In this document: positions 23,433 through 34,785 of the stretch, piece after piece
How positions within the stretch are numbered: position 1 is the first letter of the stretch
How the letters are laid out: every line of letters begins with the position of its first letter
The notes under the pieces: model-generated
What the model saw: only the letters and a program-made list of their open reading frames with translations
Told to the model about the DNA's origin: nothing
Databases searched by the model: none
NCBI RefSeq assembly: GCF_002865645.1
Contig: NW_020194594.1
Location: forward strand, 434,001-498,000
Direction: 5' to 3'
Origin: Hyaloscypha bicolor E
Lineage: Eukaryota; Ascomycota; Leotiomycetes; Helotiales; Hyaloscyphaceae
DNA: 64,000 bases
Program-made: the position numbers and the translations under genes

Positions 23433-24536
23433 AATGACAAGTGATTGGAAAGGCGAACAGAAGGACTCTGATGAAAGAAATGCAGGCTTCATTCTAGGTA
23501 CTATAGTTATATAGCTCGCACTAAACCTCTACTGTGACCTGGGAACAATTTATATTATGTACAAGGGTTCAACCAACTACTTCTTTGGGCTCTCTCGTCT
23601 GGTTTATTAATGTATATTTATATTGTTGATAGAGTTTATCCGGCTAATAATTGAATTTGTTAGGATCCGGCTAATCAGATCCGTTTCGGCGGTGCGAAGG
23701 TTCCGGCACAAAGTAAAGAAAATACAGGCTGCCGTGGCTGCCAAAATGCGAGGAACACCAAAATCGCTACGTTCAGAAAATCACACCAAATCTCAATGGA
23801 ACGCCCAAAATTCTTCAAAAGTGCTTTACGTAATAGAAAAGAAGCAGATCTAACTTTGGCGAAATTTTTATAATAATAGAATATAAGGCGGAATTATGAG
23901 AATTTTTGTAATGGAGCATTAAAATTGCGCCCGTCCTCGCTTATCGAGTTGGACGGATTTCAATGCCGTGCGCTTTCGTAGGGGCTCTTACCGGCTTTGA
24001 CCCCTATTCACTTTAATTTGTGCGGAACCTCCGTATTGGCCCCTTCGATATGATTAAAATTGCCACAGTTTAGTAAGGTTAGCTTTTCCTACTAAACTTT
24101 AAGGCACGTAGGCTGAAACACAACAAGTCACCTTTTGAAGGGCCAGACATGTCGCTTAAATACTTCGATAAGGGAATTCGTGCCTTATCAAAAGTTGACA
24201 ATTTTAATCGTGCCCTCGTATCCTTGCGTATCCTCCTTCCCCAAATGAACCTGTGGAATGGAGTTTCTCCTCAGGCTATATAAATTCATCAGTTAATCCA
24301 CCACTAAGGCCATTTTTACATATGAGGGGCTGCCTTCATCCCGGCACTACCAGGTCCACTTACAAAGGAGGAACATTTATTATATTAATGCAAATCTTCA
24401 ACTCATTCGCTTTTTCTAATTTATTTTTAAACGCTGTTGCTCTTATTAACTTGCGTGTATTAAATGCTGGCCACTTCGCTACTCCTGTCTAGGTCTCTAT
24501 ACAATCAGCTTGAAGCTCGAGATATCGAATGCGATT
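23433..24536. promoter_or_regulatory. Divergent promoter region between GH43 and DUF5695-type genes
   Basis: About 1.1 kb separates two outward-facing start codons. A TATA-like element for the plus-strand gene lies at 24276-24283 (TATATAAA), and one for the minus-strand gene near 23503-23511. ATCCGGCTAAT occurs twice, at about 23637 and 23673. A shared regulatory region is plausible but no known binding site was identified with confidence. Confidence 0.4.
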
Positions 24537-27377
24537 ATGATGTCTCAAATCTTCTGTTCTTTCCTCGTTGTGGTTTCGGTTCTTACCTCTGCCGTCTTGT
24601 GTCGAGATACGTTGGGTCTTCCCGACGGTTATATAAACCTTACTACTGCTAACTTTGATGCCGAAATCGTCCGCAATGCTCAAGTACTTGCATCGTTGAA
24701 GCCAGCAGGAGGGACTTTTGACTTCCTCCCCTTCGATTACCTCTCTCTCCGAGCCAAGAATGGCCAATATCACGGGGGAGACATCACCTTTCGGTACCGC
24801 ACATCTGGGAGCACAACCTGGATCACCGGCGACTCTTCCAGGTCGCGAAAGAAAGTGACTGCACTTTCAACGGGGGCACTGGCAGCGTCAGGGCTTACAC
24901 CCACACTTCCTACCGGTCCATTGAATATCACGCGGGAATGGATCAATGTGTCCGGCGACCTTGGTCTCCAGTTTACTATTGTCAATTCGGGATACTCAGC
25001 CATCGAGATCGGAAGCCTGGGATTTCCCGCAGAGTTCAACAGCATTTTCACAAACCGTCAAGCTATCGACATATCACGTTTGTGTTCCCTCTCCGACCCG
25101 TACATTGGGATGCACGCAGGCCAGATTCGCGTTGCGCCTACTAGTGGGGATGGTCCGGCGCTCGTAGTCACGCCTCTTGGCGACACACCGATGGAGGCCT
25201 ACCGTAATCTGGAAGAGACCTACTACGATGACACCGCCTACGGCAGTCAGGTTTTTGAAGGCTTTTACGAGTGGCAAGTATTGAGCAAGGCTTGGGCTGA
25301 GAACGAGTGGGCTGGCAAAGAGCCGTGGAATGAGCCTTCTTCAAGAACGCTGCAGCCGGGCGGGTCGCTGAAGTTTGGACTCCGATTCTCCGTGGCGAAG
25401 GGCGGCGTCAGAGATCTCGACTCAACAGTTCGAGGGATCGGAATGCCTGTTGCTCACGGAGTCCCAGGGTATATCATCCCCAGAGGCACGGCTGCCGACC
25501 TCTTCCTCCAGGGGTGGTCTGCTGTCAACTCAATTACCGTGAAACCCACAGGTGCCTTGGCATCGGATTCGACTGGTAATGGACACTATACGGTAACACC
25601 TTCCAGGAGTGCGTGGGGTCGTGTGCGATTGACTGTGGCCTATGCGGACGGGAAAGTTCAGACGATACACTATTATGTTACAAAGCCGGGGACAGAGGCG
25701 ATCGCGAATCTTGGCCAGTCCCTCACGACAGATCAATGGTTCACCAACACGTCGGATCCTTTTGGCCGCGCTCCCTCGGTTATGACTTATGACTATGAAG
25801 CAAGATCAATCCTTCAACAAGATTCAAGAGCCTGGGTGGCTGGTCTCAGCGATGAGGCTGGTGCGGGTTCCTTCCTCGCCGCATGCATGAAGCAAGCAGC
25901 ACATCCTAATGCAGGTCAAATCATGAAACTTGAGTCATTCATAGATGGCGTTCTATGGAAGACAATTCAGACGTTCGACTTTGCAGTTAGGAAAAGTACT
26001 TTCTTCTACGAGCCAGATGCTGTTCCTGGGTATACTTACGACAGTAGTATGGACTGGAGTAGCTGGACGTCTTGGAACAAAGCTTCAGCATATACACCTG
26101 ATCGTGCCTACGACTACGTTCATGTCGCTGCCGCATATTGGGGTCTATACCGTGCTGGAAGGGCGTACCCTAGCCTCATCAAGAGTCACACTTGGGATTG
26201 GTATCTCAACCAATCTTACAGCACAATTATTCGAGCTATGCAAGACGATATTGCTTATAATCAAGACGGACTCATGGGCGAGACTGTTTTCGGCGAGATC
26301 CTTACCGATCTCACTCGTGAGGGTCTTTCGTCTCAGGCGCAGGCTCTAACGGCAGCAATGAAGTCTCGAGCGGATCAGTGGAACACCGAGGCAGTGCCTT
26401 TTGGCAGTGAGATGGCTTGGGACTCAACGGGACAGGAAGGCGTGTACTATTGGTCAAAGTGAGTTTACGTCGGTATCTCTTATCTGCACCCTTTAACTTC
26501 GTATGATAAACACCTACTCTGGTGTTGAAGCTAACTACTTTACTAGGTACTTCGGATATACTAGCACAGTGACGAAGACCGTGAACAGCGTGCTAGGATA
26601 CATGCCAACCGTGCCGCACTGGGGATGGAACGGCAATGCTCGACGATACTGGGACAACATGTGGGAATCCTTTACCTCTATTCTCATCAACACCTATTCC
26701 CAATTGCCCTGATTTCAACTTCTGACAACTTAATGTGTAGATACGGAGGCAAGCTCCGCCGCATTGAGCGTCAAATCCACCATTACGGATCCGGATTGAA
26801 CGCTCTCGTTCTGCTTAGTGCGTTCCGTAGTAACCCATCAGACTCCTACCTCCTGCGCGTTGGGTATGGTGGAACTAGCGGGCCGGTCTCCAGCATCAAC
26901 CAGGATGGTTTTGCCGCTGCATCTTTCCACTCTTGGCCCGATACGTTGAAATGGGACGGCTTCAGCGGAGACTACGGGCCAAATTTCGTGGGTCTCGTAC
27001 TTGGTACCCGGACATATGTCGTGCAGGATAGTGATGTTGGACTTGTGGCATATGGTGGTGTGCTGACAAGCTCAGGTACTTCCGTCAGTGTGCAGACGGC
27101 GGACCCAGTGCGGAGGATCTTCATCGGGCCGCTAGGGGTCTTGATTACTGTTGATGCGGGTATTATCAACAACTTCAGGTACGTGCCCGGAACCTGCGCA
27201 ATCAGCATTACTCTTTCACAGCTTTCTGATGTACCAGTGGCGGCGAATGCGGTGCTGTGGGTGGAAAGTACTACTGGGACAAGGAACCACTCGGTTGCGA
27301 CCGCTGGAATCACAACAACTCGATTGGGCTGGCAGATTCCCTTATCGTCTGCTAGTGTTACTGTACAATTAACTTAG
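24537..27377 (+). CDS. Large secreted six-hairpin-glycosidase-like protein (DUF5695 type)
   Basis: The exons are 24537-26458, 26547-26660 and 26741-27377, giving 890 aa. Intron 1 (88 bp) is GTGAGT..ACTAG with branch CTAAC; intron 2 (80 bp) has a weaker donor GTGGGA and acceptor GTGTAG. Splicing gives YYWSK|YFGYT and YWDNI|YGGKL. The N-terminus (MMSQIFCSFLVVVSVL) is a signal peptide. After an N-terminal beta-rich half comes an alpha-helical region with VLGYMPTVPHWGWNG, RRIERQIHHYGSGLNA and SFHSWPDTLKWDG. These segments are familiar from fungal and actinobacterial proteins carrying DUF5695, thought to have a six-hairpin (alpha/alpha barrel) glycosidase fold. Substrate and catalytic residues are not established. 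Pairing with GH43 suggests plant cell-wall polysaccharide use. An ATG at 24540 is an equivalent alternative start. Confidence 0.8.
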
Positions 27378-27689
27378 GCAATTATTTTAAGTGGGCAACA
27401 TTATCAGAACAATACGTCATTGGAATTAAATTTTCTTGAGGTTTGAAGCTTGAAGCTTGTTCAATGTTAACATTATGTCAACCAGATATGCCAAGAGCCC
27501 CGTAGACAAACAATACGGGTAAAGTTGACGAAGAGGACGTTTGAGAATATTTGAGGATGTTGGATTTAAACGTCATATACGCTTCCATGGACAGTTTAGA
27601 GAGAGGGTGTGCATGTCCCGGGATCAAGAGCCCGATTTCCCAGTGCAGGTGATGCGCAGCGAGCGGTTGGCGGGGTCATGTAGGTGAGA

Positions 27690-28440
27690 GAGCACTTCTG
27701 CACTCGCTGGAACCCTATGGGAAGGTTCGTGAAGCTTGTCAGGAGCTTATGGGAATTACCCTTGTCTCAAGGCTCAGGTGGTGTTATCAGGGCAGACTGG
27801 AGCAATATTGCTTCACCGTTCGCAAGAAAGTGGATTTCACACTGCGAAAAGAATCATGCTCCAGCTTCTTGGCACTCTGGAGCTCAATCCCCGATTCTCT
27901 TACAAGTCTTAGACGGCGGCCCTGACGGTTATGAAGCTCACTTGGCAGAAACTAACGGAGCAGGGGGTGGTTTATGACTATGAGCCACCGATGGGGAAGA
28001 CATACCGTTACAACTAAGCAAGAGACTCCAGCAACGCGCCACCCAGTATCTCCTGGACGATGCTACTGAAGACATATCGGGATGCTTTCGACTTCACTAA
28101 TTCAATAGGCTGCCGATATCTATGAACAGACTCGCTTTGTTTCATCCAAGAGAACAAGGAGGATCACGAGCGTGAAACAGCTGACCTGACACATTTACAC
28201 CCGAAGTCTTATTTGATATTGCTGCGACTCAGTCCTCGGAATAGAACTATGGAATGGAGAGCCATGGAGACGCGCTGCTGATATTGCAATCCATATAGCC
28301 ATTTCGTACGCTTCAAAAGTGCAATTTTTACTCTAAAAGGAGGTATTATTGAAGTAGTTGTCGAAGGATATGAACCCATTAGTGAAGCATTCACGACTGC
28401 CAGTGTCTTGCAACTCCAAGACGATTCGAGCCAACTTTGA
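27690..28440 (+). pseudogene. Possible decayed gene (HeLo/STAND N-terminal-like?)
   Basis: Two plus-strand segments read like protein but are separated by stops and frame changes. The first (about 27701-27910) contains EPYGKVREACQELMGI and LVSRLRWCYQGRLEQY. This loosely recalls the helical N-terminal domains of fungal STAND/HeLo-type proteins, where an RLRW motif precedes a DK-rich helix. The second (about 28285-28440) reads FKSAIFTLKGGIIEVVVEGY and ends at a TGA at 28438-28440. No intact gene model joins them. The identification is weak. Confidence 0.25.
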
Positions 28441-29468
28441 GGAGATATAAGTGAAATTTCAAACGAAATGAATTATGGATGGAAGGCCATGACAATAGAC
28501 GCCTACCGTCTATTGATTGGTAACACCTGGGCCTGCTTTGGTCCTCGTTTAGTCCCGAGCCGAAAGGATTCCGGCTCTTGTTTCCGTACTGGCTTCCTTG
28601 AGCTTTCTAAGATCGGAAGGAAAGATTAATCCAGTGGAGCAAGGTTGAAAAAATCACTTTAGAGTGAGCCCATCGAGCAGGTGAACGATTCATCGCTTCA
28701 CATGGTCTTGCGCCAATCTGTTTTTGGCAAGATAAGCGAGACATTTAGGGGTAATTGTGGGACAGCCTTGATATGGAAGGATCCTCTCCCAACTGGAAGA
28801 ATACATGGAAATTACTAAAAAGGCGAATCTTGGTTAATGCTGGGCAGTATGTGGGATAATCCAATTATTCTGTCAAATTATGCCCCCTGACCTCTTCACA
28901 GTTAATCAATCTGCTTCAGCTTCATCGGGCTGGTCGGAAACGTGTTTCCGCTTCAATGCTTCATGGGGTGCTAAGCTGGTCCCTACCAACAACCAACAAG
29001 TGGGAGTGTTGGAGATATAACCGTTTTGAATGTAGAAGCTGCAGGCGCTCCTGGGTACGTACGTAGTATGACCGTATGCGAGGGACGGGGTCCAGCCCCA
29101 TTTGAAACCTTGATGCACGTGACTTCCGCAACAGTCTCCCCTACTTCATCAAATCAATACGTTCACCCACGACTTGAAAACTCTTTATTTTCACCTCCTT
29201 CTGCACCACAGAAGATTCATCACTTCTGATTCCATCTTCTTTGTCTTACTGCTCCACCATCTGCATGTAGAAGGTAGCATGCAGCCAGATTACGTCATTC
29301 ACAACCCCTCCCCCACATTACAAACGACTTCCCTCAAATCACACCACCACTCCTCCTCTCTTCCAACCTTCAAACCCCACCTCACCTCCACTCACCCCCA
29401 ATCCAACTACCAACCACCGAACAACATCCCAATCCCTTTCCTCACACCCAACTAAGCAAAGAACCAAA
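28441..29468. other. Intergenic, upstream of the SRPBCC gene
   Basis: I see no gene. A perfect small hairpin lies at 28493-28515 (CAATAGACG, 5-base loop, CGTCTATTG). The last 150 bp before 29469 are C/A-rich (CCACC, CTCACC), as in fungal promoters of well-expressed genes. Confidence 0.5.
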
Positions 29469-30139
29469 ATGGCCTCCCGCATCCCAACTTCCACCTCCGT
29501 CACCGAATCAGCCGTCATCTCTGCCCTTTTCAGCTCCGTCTGGCACCTCATCAAGCTTGAGTCCTTCAGCGACTTCTGGACCGCCTTGGTCAAGTCCGAG
29601 ACTGTCAAGGATACCTCCCCAGATACGGATATTGTGAAGTGGGTTTTCAAGGATGGGACCGAGTTGGAAGTTAAGCTTGAGGCTCATTCGGTGCGTTTGT
29701 TCCCCCTTTGTCCCTTCCCCTTTCTCTGTCTGTTTCATATCAATTTCGATGGAGCTGGAGAAAGGTTAAGGGGAGGTGGATGGTAAAGGCGAGCCTTATG
29801 CTGACGAATGACAGACGATCGACCACTACATAACCTACTCCGTCATCTCTGCCAAGCCGCAACTCAGCTACTCCAGCGTCGTGAGCACCGTTCGCCTCTT
29901 CCCTATCACATCCGGCCACCACGAGGGACAGACGTTCGTTCAATGGACAGGCAATTTCTCCAGTGATGCTGATGCCGGTACGTGCTCCCTTTTGTTCTCT
30001 CATGGTAGTTCATTATGCCATCACCTACCGCCCTTTCTCGGAGTTCGACAGTTAATGTTTATTTCTAGGTGTTATCGAGGACGCAAAGTTCAAGCGCAGA
30101 GAGGCATTGGCTGATCTCGCGAACGCAGTCAAGAAGTGA
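29469..30139 (+). CDS. Small SRPBCC (Bet v1/START-like) superfamily protein
   Basis: The three exons are 29469-29690, 29815-29977 and 30069-30139, giving 151 aa. Introns are 124 bp (GTGCGT..GACAG) and 91 bp (GTACGT..TCTAG), and frames join as EAHS|TIDHYI and DADAG|VIEDAK. The layout fits the small fungal single-domain SRPBCC proteins: an N-terminal helix (SAVISALFSSVWHLIKLESF), a beta segment (VKWVFKDGTELEVKLEAHS), then YSVISAKPQLSYSSVV..VRLFPITSG, VQWTGNFSSDADAG and a C-terminal helix (FKRREALADLANAVK). The fold binds hydrophobic ligands in a cavity; the ligand is unknown. There is no signal peptide, so the protein is probably cytosolic. The start context AAAATGG is good and the gene looks intact. 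Confidence 0.8.
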
Positions 30140-30477
30140 GCAAGTTGTGCGTTTCTCCTGTGAATAGCGAAAGGATCACTGCGCCGTTGATGTCTAGGGT
30201 CTGGGGATTATTGCAAGGAGCACATGCTGGGCGGTAAGTTTTGTGGTGATTTGGCTTGATTTCGGCAATCGAAATTGCGTGGAGCTCCAATGAGCATAAA
30301 AGTTACGGTGACAAAATGCAGTCTGTTTGTTACAACTCTGGTGGATTTTCTTCTGAGTTGGCGTCAGTGACACTTGGTGACCCTGATGCGCAGTTTGACC
30401 GAAGAGATGAAATTGAGGGAAGTTTCTCGACTCCTATTATACCTGCAACCAGCGTGATAGCTGGTCAATCGAGTGAC

Positions 30478-31229
30478 CTAAACAGGCCACAACCTCAACA
30501 TCTTCACCTCATGACTCATAACCTCAACCCAATGCATGCCATTCCACGTCACCATATCCTTATGCACCCAAAGATCCCTCGCCCTCCATTTCTTCCACTT
30601 CTTGCAACTCGGCGGAAGCATCGCCATCGCGGCCGTCATGCTGCCCCAACTCAGCAACGCTCCCATCTGACAAATTCTTCGCGTAGTTCTGCAACGTTCC
30701 ATTATACCCCGAGCCTTCCAACTTCCCCCACTGACCGAGTGGATCTTGGTTTATAGCGATGATTTCTTTGTTCGTGAGGGTTGAGGGACTGGTTGTCCAT
30801 TCCCCGCACTTCGGGGCCGATGAGGAGTGGCGAAGCGACCATGGCCCAGGGACTGAAGTATGGGCGATACTCGCCGGTCGAGGCACCCTTGCCAACGAGC
30901 TGGTCGCTGCCACTGTTTGGAGCGACGACCAACATGTCGTAGTCATTGCAGTGGCTTGGGCCGGAATATTTCTGAGGGGATCGCGTGGTCGATCATCGTG
31001 AGGACGCCGTTGTAGTACCCTTCGCGCAGACCGACGAGATTGAAGTCGTTGGAGATGTCTTGGCCGATGCACCAGTGGTTGGCCCCTATTGGGGCATCAC
31101 ATTCCCAGATGTTTAACCGGTCGCAGTGGCAGGCGTGGTAGATGATGAGCCAGGAGGAGTTGAGGAGCGCGAGGGACGTCTCTAAGAGCACCTGTTTGGT
31201 TTCCGCTTGGTTGGCGAACATGTGTGAAT
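30478..31229 (-). pseudogene. GH27 alpha-galactosidase, C-terminal half with frameshifts
   Basis: Minus-strand reading in three frames recovers successive blocks of a GH27 alpha-galactosidase. From high to low coordinates: WECDAPIGANHWCIGQDIS with DFN and GVLTMIDHAIPSE (31.15-30.98 kb); NDYDMLVV then FSPWAMVASPLLIGPEVRG (30.97-30.80 kb); LTNKEIIAINQDPLGQWGKL (30.78-30.70 kb); and ARDLWVHKDMVTWN..SHEVKMLRLWPV ending at a TAG (30480-30478). At least three single-base frame changes separate the blocks, and no introns explain them. The N-terminal half, including the nucleophile region, is missing. The homology stops where the inverted-end element begins at 31230, so the insertion probably truncated it. 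The product would be non-functional. Confidence 0.8.
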
Positions 31230-32380
31230 AACTAACCCTTATGCTATTTCTGGGAGCTCTAAAGCTTATCTCTACCAATACTAGGAGCTTACTAATAGGC
31301 CAGGGGCACAGGGGCACCTAGTCGCGCCCCTTTATTATAGCTCCTTACTATATAATATATAAATTATATAATTAAATAAGAATATACTCTTAAGTAATTT
31401 ATAAAGACTCTATTTATATATATTATTAAGAAATATAATTAAAAATTACTATAAAATATAATATAAATATTAATATAGCTATAATTATAGCTATAGCTAG
31501 TACCTCGAAAGTTATATAACCTTATATATATAACTTGATTAGTAAACTAGTTCCGATTAGGCTTAGTAAATTTAGGAGAAGTATATTAATATTATAATAC
31601 TATACTTCCTGTAATAGCAGGAATAAAGTAATAGAACGAGATATAAAGATCTATAATTTCAGTATCTTAAGGATCTAAAGCTAAGAAGAAAAGGAGTGAG
31701 GTGTGGCAGTGGATAAGTAGATATGGCCAAGACTACTGAAACGCCGAGCTTGGTTTGAACCTTAGCTAAAACCAATTCCTTTAACTAAAACTAATTATAT
31801 AATACTAGTAGTTATACTCCTACTTCTAAATATTAATTACTTTACTAATTTATATAATTAGTATTTTATAACTATATAATAATATTATATATTACTAGTA
31901 ATTTAATAATAGAATATAATATTAGAAGTATTAAATAATAATATAAATATATAAAAGCTTAAAATATAATTATTAATTTATTTTTCTATATTTATTTTAC
32001 TTATAATTAAAAAAAGCAATTATTTATAAAGCAAGTATTTTACTTTATAAAAATAATTACTTTATATAAAATATAAAAATTACTAGTTTTAAGTTTAATA
32101 TAAAACAAATTATATTTATTTTATAAAGTTTAATAAAAATTTCTTTAATTAAAAGACCCTAATTATAAACTTATAACTTATAATATAAATAACTAAAACC
32201 CAATTTCTTTTAAAAAATATTAATTATATTATAAAATAATGAATTTTAATATTTTTTATAAATATAATATTCTTTATAAATATAAATATATATATAAAAA
32301 TAGTTTTACTATAAAAAGTGAAAAAGTATACTTGCCTTATATAAGGCTTAGAACTCCCGGAATTAGCTCTCTGGCTAGTT
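31230..32380. mobile_element. 1.15-kb AT-rich element with 40-bp imperfect inverted ends
   Basis: The left end (31230-31269) and the right end (32341-32380, minus strand) share a 40-bp motif starting AACTA and containing GGGAG(C/T)TCTAA. A third copy marks the edge of island 1 at 1798. Between them the DNA is RIP-like and has no coding frame. The length, inverted ends and absence of coding suit a non-autonomous DNA transposon. A target duplication was not found (GTGTGAAT on the left, CCTGCGAG on the right). It interrupts the GH27 remnant on its left. Confidence 0.5.
31697..31772 (+). other. tRNA-like (SINE-head-like) segment with Pol III-type boxes
   Basis: A patch of balanced composition inside AT-rich DNA contains TGGCAGTGGAT (31704-31714), resembling an A box, and GGTTTGAACCT (31752-31762), resembling a B box. 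They are spaced 48 bp start to start, close to the tRNA value. The T-stem pairs at 4 of 5 positions, but the acceptor and D stems do not form. It is therefore not a functional tRNA, but could be a tRNA-derived SINE head or a decayed tRNA. Confidence 0.3.
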
Positions 32381-32566
32381 CCTGCGAGGAAGTTCAAATG
32401 TGATAATTGGCTTTAACTCTAGGGGAAGTTCGAGGTGGAAGGGTGAACTGTTACTGTTCTATATAAACATGACTGGTGGTGAGAATGAGCCCAGATTGGG
32501 GAAGGTCGGATTTGAGGCCGGCACATGAGGGCGTTTGATGGAGTAGATTTGAAGGAGGGAAGCAGG
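32381..32566. other. Unique-looking DNA left of the hAT element
   Basis: This is about 186 bp of normal composition between two transposons. It ends in the target duplication GAAGCAGG (32559-32566). No gene is seen. Confidence 0.5.
32559..32566 (+). repeat. hAT target site duplication, left (GAAGCAGG)
   Basis: This is identical to 43140-43147 in the same orientation, directly adjoining the 18-bp terminal inverted repeats. An 8-bp duplication is diagnostic for hAT superfamily insertions. Confidence 0.85.
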
Positions 32567-32655
32567 CAGGCTTGGCGATATTCCGGACTAATTAGTTTCT
32601 GCCGATTCGTTCCAGGGGTCTGGAACGGGCAGTAATAGAACGTTTCAATTATTCC
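32567..32655 (+). repeat. hAT left terminal inverted repeat region
   Basis: It contains the 18-bp terminal repeat and, 47 bp further in, a 24-bp block starting GTAATAGAACGTT. Both recur inverted at the right end. The intervening bases are not conserved. Confidence 0.8.
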
Positions 32656-34474
32656 TAAGCGAGCTAATCCCTGTAGATTCTTATTATTTTATAAAGACTT
32701 CTATTAATTATATTATTAAGAGACTAAAAACTATTATATAATTTCAGAAAGGCCTTTATTAAGCTATAGTACTATTATAAGTAACTTTATTATTATAAGA
32801 AGTCTTTTTTACTATATTATATTATATAATTCATTCTTGCTTTATATAGCTACTTTTATTACTTCTATTACTTCTATTATATTTACTATATTTACTATAT
32901 TCTTTATAATCTCTTATACTAATCTCTCTATTACTATTATTATTATTATTATTTCCTTTCTAGTAATAGCTTATAATATAATCTGGCTACTTGTAATTAC
33001 TATAATAACTATTCTATATATTTATAATCCGGATATATTTAGGGAAAATAGTATTATTAAATCCCGTATAAATATATATAATATAAGAAATAGCTATTAT
33101 ATTAATATAGAACTATTATTATATAAGAACTTAACTAATTATAATATAATTTGAATTAATAATTCTATTCTAGCTAGAAAAAATAAAGGCTTATTATTAT
33201 TAATTATTATATAATAAAGAATAAGATATTATATAAAAGATATAAATTATTAGTTTATAATATCTATTATTTATTAGCTTTAAGAAAGAGGCTAGTTTAT
33301 ATTAAGATTAGAAATATTTAAAGATATTAGCTATTATATAATAAATAGAATTAAGAATTAAAAGCTTATTACTAGTTTGGGTTTATAGGGCCAAAACTAG
33401 AAATAAGAGGCTATATAAGGGAATTACTATTAGGGGCTAAATTATTTAATATATTACTATTATATAATTAATATAATTACAAGAAATAAAAAGAAATAAG
33501 AGGTTCTTATATAAGTAATAGTAATATTAATAAAGGAAAAAGGAAATTAAAATAAGAAAGATAGCTTTTAAATAAGAGTTATAATTTAGAAATTTAGAAA
33601 ATTTAAATAATATTTAGAAAATTCTCTAATTATATAAGGATTTTAAAAGATATATATTTCTTTTAAACTAGCTAGTTTTAAAAAAGATTTATAAGATTCT
33701 AGTTCTTTTCTAATATTTTAAATATTTTTTAATTTCTAATATTTTTATTATTTCTATTTCTATTTATTTTTTATCTTAATTTACTATATAGTATATTCTT
33801 AAAAAAAAACTCTTTCTAGCTTATTATTTATTAGAAGAATTAAGAAAATATTAATAGCTATAAATAAAAGCCTTTACTAGTATTTCTTTTATATATCCTA
33901 GCTTTATTAAACTAAGGCCCCTTATTTACTAATATTATATAATTTCTGGAAATTATAATTCTTATAATTCTTATTTATGGATTATATAATTAAATAAAAA
34001 GATTAAATAATCTAATTAAAGAAGTTAAGTATTAATAGCTCTTGAGATAGCTTTTTACTATATAAAAAAGAAATAATTTAATCTTTATAGTATTTCTAAA
34101 ATTTCTTTATATTTATAAAAATAAGAATTATATATTTCTTTAGCTAATTAGCTCTAATATATCTTATATAAAAGCCTGAATTAAGAATTAAAATTATAAT
34201 ATAAAAGAGAAAAAGATTAGTTCTAATATAATATTTATTAAATATGGTATATATAATATTAAACTATATAAGAAACTATTTATTTTTATTTTTATTTTTA
34301 AACTTAGCCTATATTATATTTAATTAAGCTTATATAAGAAGAAAAAATAAAAATAAAAGATTTATAATTATTTCTTAAAAATATTTAATTAAAATATTTA
34401 TTATAAAAAGTATATAATTAATAAAAATAAGATTTCTTTTTATAAAAAAAATAACTTATATAAAATATAAAATA

Positions 34475-34768
34475 TATAATAGTAGGGTAATATATAAATA
34501 GTTAAGGTAAGTAAGCTATAGAATAATACTTATAAGTATAACTAATTTCAAGAATTAATTCTAATAAGAAACTAATTAATACTTCTTCTAAAGCTAGGAA
34601 TATCTTCTTATATATTTCCTAGTACTTAGCTAGATATATAAAGCCCTTTACTTAATTAGGAAATCCTATATAATCTATATAATTCCGATTATAAGCTATA
34701 CCTAAAATAGGAAACTAAATCTATAATATCTAATACCTATCTATATATTATTATATATACTTATTATA
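34475..34768 (-). repeat. Gypsy LTR, 3' copy (left)
   Basis: It aligns without length difference to 41328-41621. On the plus strand it starts TATAATAGTAGGG where the other copy has TGTAATAGCAGGG, and ends TTATTATA. The original termini form the inverted pair TGTAATAG/CTATTACA. The differences between copies are mostly transitions. Confidence 0.88.
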
Positions 34769-34785
34769 TTAACTCTTTTTCTGGG
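34769..34785 (-). other. Gypsy polypurine tract
   Basis: Read on the minus strand, the sequence directly before the left LTR is CCCAGAAAAAGAGTTAA. This purine-rich tract is where plus-strand priming is expected, and it confirms minus-strand orientation. Confidence 0.65.

Noticed and set aside
31697..31772. Functional tRNA gene
   Set aside because: The acceptor stem and D-stem do not pair and no anticodon arm can be placed; only a tRNA-like relic is supportable.
32837..33154. 105-codon open frame, Ile/Tyr/Asn-rich
   Set aside because: It lies inside the RIP-degraded hAT element. Its composition is that of random AT-rich DNA and it lacks domain or codon bias.
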